9,688 bases of DNA from Bacteroidia bacterium (GTDB lineage: Bacteria > Bacteroidota > Bacteroidia > Bacteroidales > UBA932): assembly GCA_021153285.1 (NCBI GenBank), contig JAGKTT010000057.1:1-9688 (forward strand), in the 5' to 3' direction. Positions 6,584 to 9,688 of the stretch are shown here, in pieces; position 1 is the stretch's first letter; every line of letters begins with the position of its first letter. The notes beneath the pieces were generated by a model, which worked only from the letters and a program-made list of their open reading frames with translations, was not told where the DNA came from and did no database searches. The position numbers were made by a program, and so were the translations under genes.

Positions 6584-8557
6584 ATGAAACATAACATATA
6601 TATATGCGCATTTGCAATCTTGCTTGCTGCATCTTCTTGTGACAAATTATTGGACAAGGAACCTACATCGCAAGTCTCTCCTGAGAAATACCTCAATGAA
6701 GCCTCACAGCTAGGATATTATGCCAACGGCTTATATACAAATATTCTCCCTTCACATTCAGGGTACTCACTTACTTTTGTTGCAGATCAATATACTGATA
6801 ACCAGGCCTATATTACTCCTCACGCAAAGTATATAAAAGATTCCTGGACAGTCCCTGCGAACGGTTCGTGGTATTTCAAGAATATATATGACTGCAATTA
6901 TTTTCTTGAACGCGTTCTCCCTAAATATGAGAATGGGGAAGTGTCCGGAAGCACAACAGATATATGTCAATATATAGCGGAGGTATTGTTCCTGCGCGCT
7001 TACGAATACTTTGTCCTTTATCAGACATATGGTGACCTGCCGATTGTGACCAATACTCTTCCGGACGACCAGACCGTCCTTACTGAGGCCAGCAAGCGCT
7101 TACCAAGAAACGAGGTTGCCAGATTCATTCTTTCAGATCTGGATAAAGCCTTGGAACTTATGCCGGAACACTTTGAGTCCCGCCACACCAGAATCAATCG
7201 TAACTGTGTATTACTCCTTAAATCCAGGGTCGCTCTTTATGAGGGTACTTTCCTGAAGTATTTCAAAGGAACACCTTTTGTCCCTCAGGGTGAAGGATGG
7301 CCGGGAGCTCAGAAAGAATATAGTTCTTCATATCAGTATCCGCTTGGCGGTATTGATGAAGAGATCGACTGGTTCCTGGATCAGGCGATATCTTCATCCG
7401 AAATGCTTGCTGATAACATCATTCTGACAGCAAATACAGGAACCGTTCAGCAGAGCGCGGACGATCCGGTAAACCCATATATGGATATGTTCTCCGATAC
7501 CGACCTTTCAAAGTATCCGGAAGTACTTCTTTGGAGACAGTATGACAGAGGCCTTGGTTTTTCCAATGCTTGTGGTGAATGGGGTAACAGAGGAAATCTT
7601 GGAGCTGGTCTTACCAGAGGAATGGTAGATTGCTTCCTGATGGCAAATGGTCTTCCTATTTATGCATCAGGAAGCGGATATGTCGGTGACGACTATATCT
7701 CGGATGTGAAGGTCGGCAGAGATGGAAGGCTTGTTGTTTTCCTTAAGGAACCAGGCCAGACAAACAGTATTGATGAATACGAAGGAGCTTCACAGGCGGT
7801 TCCGGTAGAACCATACCCTAATCTGTTCGGCTCTGATTTTTCAAGAGTATACTCGACCGGTTACAGCATCAGAAAAGGAAATCCTCTCAATCAGATTCAC
7901 CTTGTCGGAATCGCCGGATCATACGTTGGATCGATAACATTCAGAGGTGTTGAAGCATTGCTGAATTATATCGAATCGTACTACGAGCGTCACGGCTCTC
8001 TTGATGCCAAAGCACTTTCATATTGGGCGTCAATACGAGAACGTGCCAAGGTCGATACTGATGTCAACAAGACAATTGAGGCAACGGATATGACAATAGA
8101 AGCTCTGAATGACTGGGGTGCATATTCAGCAGGTAACCTGATCGATGCGACCTTATATAATATCCGTCGTGAGCGTCGCTGTGAACTTATGGCTGAGGGA
8201 CTTCGTAATATGGACTTGCAGAGATGGCGTTCAATGGATCAGCTGATTTCTGAGCCATATCATATCGAGGGCTTCAAGATCTGGGGACCGATGAAAGGAT
8301 GGTACGGAAAACAGCTCAAGCACGGCACTTCAGATGCAAATGTCTCATCACCGTCAAGAAGCCAATATCTGCGACCATATGAGAAGACAGAATCAAGCGA
8401 GGCATATAACGGTCTGACCTTTTCGATGGCACATTATCTCTCCCCTTTGGCAGTTCAGGAGATGATCCTGACATCGCAGGACGGTTCTGCAGCCAATTCT
8501 GTCATCTATCAGAACCCTTACTGGCCGATAGAGGCAGGTGAGTCCTCAATACGATAA
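6584..8557 (+). CDS. susD: SusD/RagB-family surface nutrient-binding lipoprotein
   Basis: The 657-residue partner of SusC caps the barrel on the cell surface and binds the ligand. The N-terminus is a lipoprotein signal (FAILLAASSC, with the lipidated Cys at 19) followed by DKLLDKEP, like the usual SusD start. The TPR-type helical core is recognisable at about 134-200, with the family block VLFLRAYEYFVLYQTYGDLPIVT and then RNEVARFILSDLDKALELMP. The C-terminal signature is at about 525-548 (RRERRCELMAEGLRNMDLQRWR). At 657 residues it is longer than many members, which are often about 500-600, with extra sequence in the middle variable part where ligand contacts usually lie. It lies 12 bp after susC and 25 bp before the sigma gene, so one transcript is expected. 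No glycan-active enzyme is next to it, so the ligand is unknown. Confidence 0.94.
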   Translation: MKHNIYICAFAILLAASSCDKLLDKEPTSQVSPEKYLNEASQLGYYANGLYTNILPSHSGYSLTFVADQYTDNQAYITPHAKYIKDSWTVPANGSWYFKNIYDCNYFLERVLPKYENGEVSGSTTDICQYIAEVLFLRAYEYFVLYQTYGDLPIVTNTLPDDQTVLTEASKRLPRNEVARFILSDLDKALELMPEHFESRHTRINRNCVLLLKSRVALYEGTFLKYFKGTPFVPQGEGWPGAQKEYSSSYQYPLGGIDEEIDWFLDQAISSSEMLADNIILTANTGTVQQSADDPVNPYMDMFSDTDLSKYPEVLLWRQYDRGLGFSNACGEWGNRGNLGAGLTRGMVDCFLMANGLPIYASGSGYVGDDYISDVKVGRDGRLVVFLKEPGQTNSIDEYEGASQAVPVEPYPNLFGSDFSRVYSTGYSIRKGNPLNQIHLVGIAGSYVGSITFRGVEALLNYIESYYERHGSLDAKALSYWASIRERAKVDTDVNKTIEATDMTIEALNDWGAYSAGNLIDATLYNIRRERRCELMAEGLRNMDLQRWRSMDQLISEPYHIEGFKIWGPMKGWYGKQLKHGTSDANVSSPSRSQYLRPYEKTESSEAYNGLTFSMAHYLSPLAVQEMILTSQDGSAANSVIYQNPYWPIEAGESSIR

Positions 8558-8582
8558 TTAACTTAAATATAGTGTTGTTATC

Positions 8583-9140
8583 TTGAATCAAGTCATAGAC
8601 ATAAAAGCAATCGCTTCCGGAGACGTTAAAGCATTCGAGGTGCTTTACCTGACATATTATAACAAGGTGCTGACATATACGACGTCTCTTCTGCATAACA
8701 GTGTCAAAGCCGAAGATGCCACTCAGGACGTGTTTCTGAAGATCTGGCGCAACCGACATAATCTTGTGGAAGGGGAAAATGTCAATTCATACATATATAT
8801 GACAGCGCGACGGGTCGTCCTTGATATTTACCGCGATGAGAAATATGCTCAAAGGCATAAGGAATGGGCTGAGTCGAACAGGTCTGAGGAATCGGTCGAG
8901 GTCTCTTGCGTAAATGAGATTGAGGATATAGCTGCCAGGATGATCGAGTGTATGCCTCCCAAAAGGAAGGAAGTATTTATGTTGAGCCGTAGAAATGGCT
9001 TGACAGCGAAGGAGATTGCAGATAAAATGGATCTGAGCGTAAATACGGTCAACAAACATATTGCATTAGCCCTTTCTTCATTGAAGAAGAAACTGAACGA
9101 TTACCTGTCAATACTCGTGTTATTGCTCTTTATAGATTAA
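8583..9140 (+). CDS. ECF-type RNA polymerase sigma factor, probable TTG start
   Basis: The 185-residue sigma-70 family protein is of the ECF group. Region 2 spans about 15-85 (AFEVLYLTYYNKVL, then EDATQDVFLKIWRNR and SYIYMTARRVVLDIYR). Region 4 spans about 115-170, with a helix-turn-helix GLTAKEIADKMDLSVNTVNKHIALALSSLKK that binds the -35 element. A short hydrophobic tail (YLSILVLLLFI) ends the protein, as in many Bacteroidetes ECF factors paired with FecR. No in-frame ATG lies between the upstream TAA (8559-8561) and region 2, and the first internal Met is at residue 73, so TTG at 8583 is the best start. No Shine-Dalgarno precedes it. It should be held by FecR until the SusC STN domain signals, then transcribe susC and probably its own operon. 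It lies downstream of susCD, not upstream as is common. Confidence 0.92.
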   Translation: MNQVIDIKAIASGDVKAFEVLYLTYYNKVLTYTTSLLHNSVKAEDATQDVFLKIWRNRHNLVEGENVNSYIYMTARRVVLDIYRDEKYAQRHKEWAESNRSEESVEVSCVNEIEDIAARMIECMPPKRKEVFMLSRRNGLTAKEIADKMDLSVNTVNKHIALALSSLKKKLNDYLSILVLLLFID

Positions 9141-9141
9141 G

Positions 9142-9688
9142 ATGGAAGAATATAATAAGATACTTTGGGATAGAATTGAGAATGTCAATTCCCCAGCAGA
9201 AAGGAAGAAGGCTAAGGCTGCTTTTCAGAGTTTTCTTCAGATGGTTGGAATCCGCGACGAGCAGTCAGGAGATTATAGAAGGATATATCGTGCGGGATTC
9301 ATATGGGCAGCCTTGGCTATGCCTCTTGGCTTTATGATTGCTTGGCTGATCATAGGCAGAACTGAAGCCCAGGTTTGGCAGGAAGTCAGTACAAGGCCAG
9401 GGGAGAGTACACAGATAGTCCTGGCTGACAACACACAAGTCACATTAAATGGAGGTAGCACCATTGTATATCCGTCTTCTTTCAGTGATGAATGCCGTCA
9501 GATTTATTTCTCCGGTGAGGGCTATTTCGATGTACAGGCAGATGCAAAACATCCGTTTGACATAATTACCAATGATGCCCGGATCAAAGTTCACGGAACA
9601 AAATTCAACCTTAAATCCTATTCTGATGACAATATCCTTTCACTAGGATTGGATGAGGGCTCTGTCCAGTTTTCCGGAAACTCAGGAG
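9142..9688 (+). CDS. FecR-family anti-sigma factor, 3' end beyond window
   Basis: This inner-membrane regulator holds the ECF sigma factor in the cytoplasm and senses the STN domain of SusC in the periplasm. It starts 1 bp after the sigma stop (TAAGATG), so the two are probably translationally coupled. The visible 182 residues show a charged cytoplasmic N-terminus (1-50), one membrane helix (about 53-71, GFIWAALAMPLGFMIAWLI), and the FecR domain from about 80. Its usual features are GESTQIVLADNTQVTLNGGS (87-106), YPSSF, then SGEGYFDVQADAKHPFDI (124-141) and VHGTKFNLKSY (150-160). The cytoplasmic part is short compared with many FecR proteins, but the sigma-binding segment need not be long. 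The frame is open to the last base; the C-terminal domain that meets STN lies outside the window. Confidence 0.93.
   Translation, partial: MEEYNKILWDRIENVNSPAERKKAKAAFQSFLQMVGIRDEQSGDYRRIYRAGFIWAALAMPLGFMIAWLIIGRTEAQVWQEVSTRPGESTQIVLADNTQVTLNGGSTIVYPSSFSDECRQIYFSGEGYFDVQADAKHPFDIITNDARIKVHGTKFNLKSYSDDNILSLGLDEGSVQFSGNSG

Noticed and set aside
3128..9688. A complete polysaccharide utilisation locus for a named glycan
   Set aside because: SusC, SusD and regulators alone do not define the substrate, and no degradative enzyme is present in the window.

Overview
The window looks like part of a Bacteroidota chromosome, most likely of the order Bacteroidales. It carries a SusC/SusD outer-membrane uptake pair, an ECF sigma factor with a FecR-type anti-sigma factor, and a Bacteroidetes-style UbiE/MenA pair. 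Base composition is moderate, and most starts lack a clear Shine-Dalgarno sequence. No genus can be named from the sequence alone.

Left half, minus strand (about 1-2960), in transcription order: a small DUF1232 membrane protein (2857-2450), an 84-bp gap with symmetric repeats, a bile acid:Na+ symporter (BASS) family transporter (2365-1508), the menaquinone methyltransferase UbiE/MenG (1505-801), and menA (804 to the left edge). The BASS stop and ubiE start are 2 bp apart, and ubiE and menA overlap as ATGA, so these three form a tight operon. MenA should prenylate 1,4-dihydroxy-2-naphthoate (DHNA) and UbiE should methylate the product to menaquinone. menA, however, appears broken twice. It has an in-frame amber codon at 480-478, and near its 3' end an 87-bp palindromic element (14-100) with 9-bp inverted ends flanked by 3-bp direct repeats (TCG). 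Removing the element and one TCG in silico restores an open menA frame up to the window edge. The element therefore reads as a MITE-like insertion that removes the last two membrane helices.

Middle (2858-3127): a divergent intergenic region that should hold the promoters for the DUF1232 gene and for the SusC operon. It may also encode a roughly 20-residue leader peptide on the minus strand.

Right half, plus strand (3128 to the right edge): SusC with an N-terminal STN signalling domain (3128-6571), SusD lipoprotein (6584-8557), ECF sigma factor (8583-9140, probably with a TTG start) and FecR-type anti-sigma factor (9142 to the right edge, incomplete). Gaps are 12, 25 and 1 bp, so this is probably one operon. 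The expected circuit is that substrate binding at SusC/SusD moves the STN domain onto periplasmic FecR, which releases the sigma factor to activate the locus. The regulators lie downstream of susCD, whereas the common arrangement places them upstream. No glycosidase or other enzyme lies in the window, so the substrate cannot be named.

I found no RNA gene, CRISPR array or complete insertion sequence. The most unusual material is the double-lesion menA with its candidate mobile palindrome. The rest consists of recognisable families.
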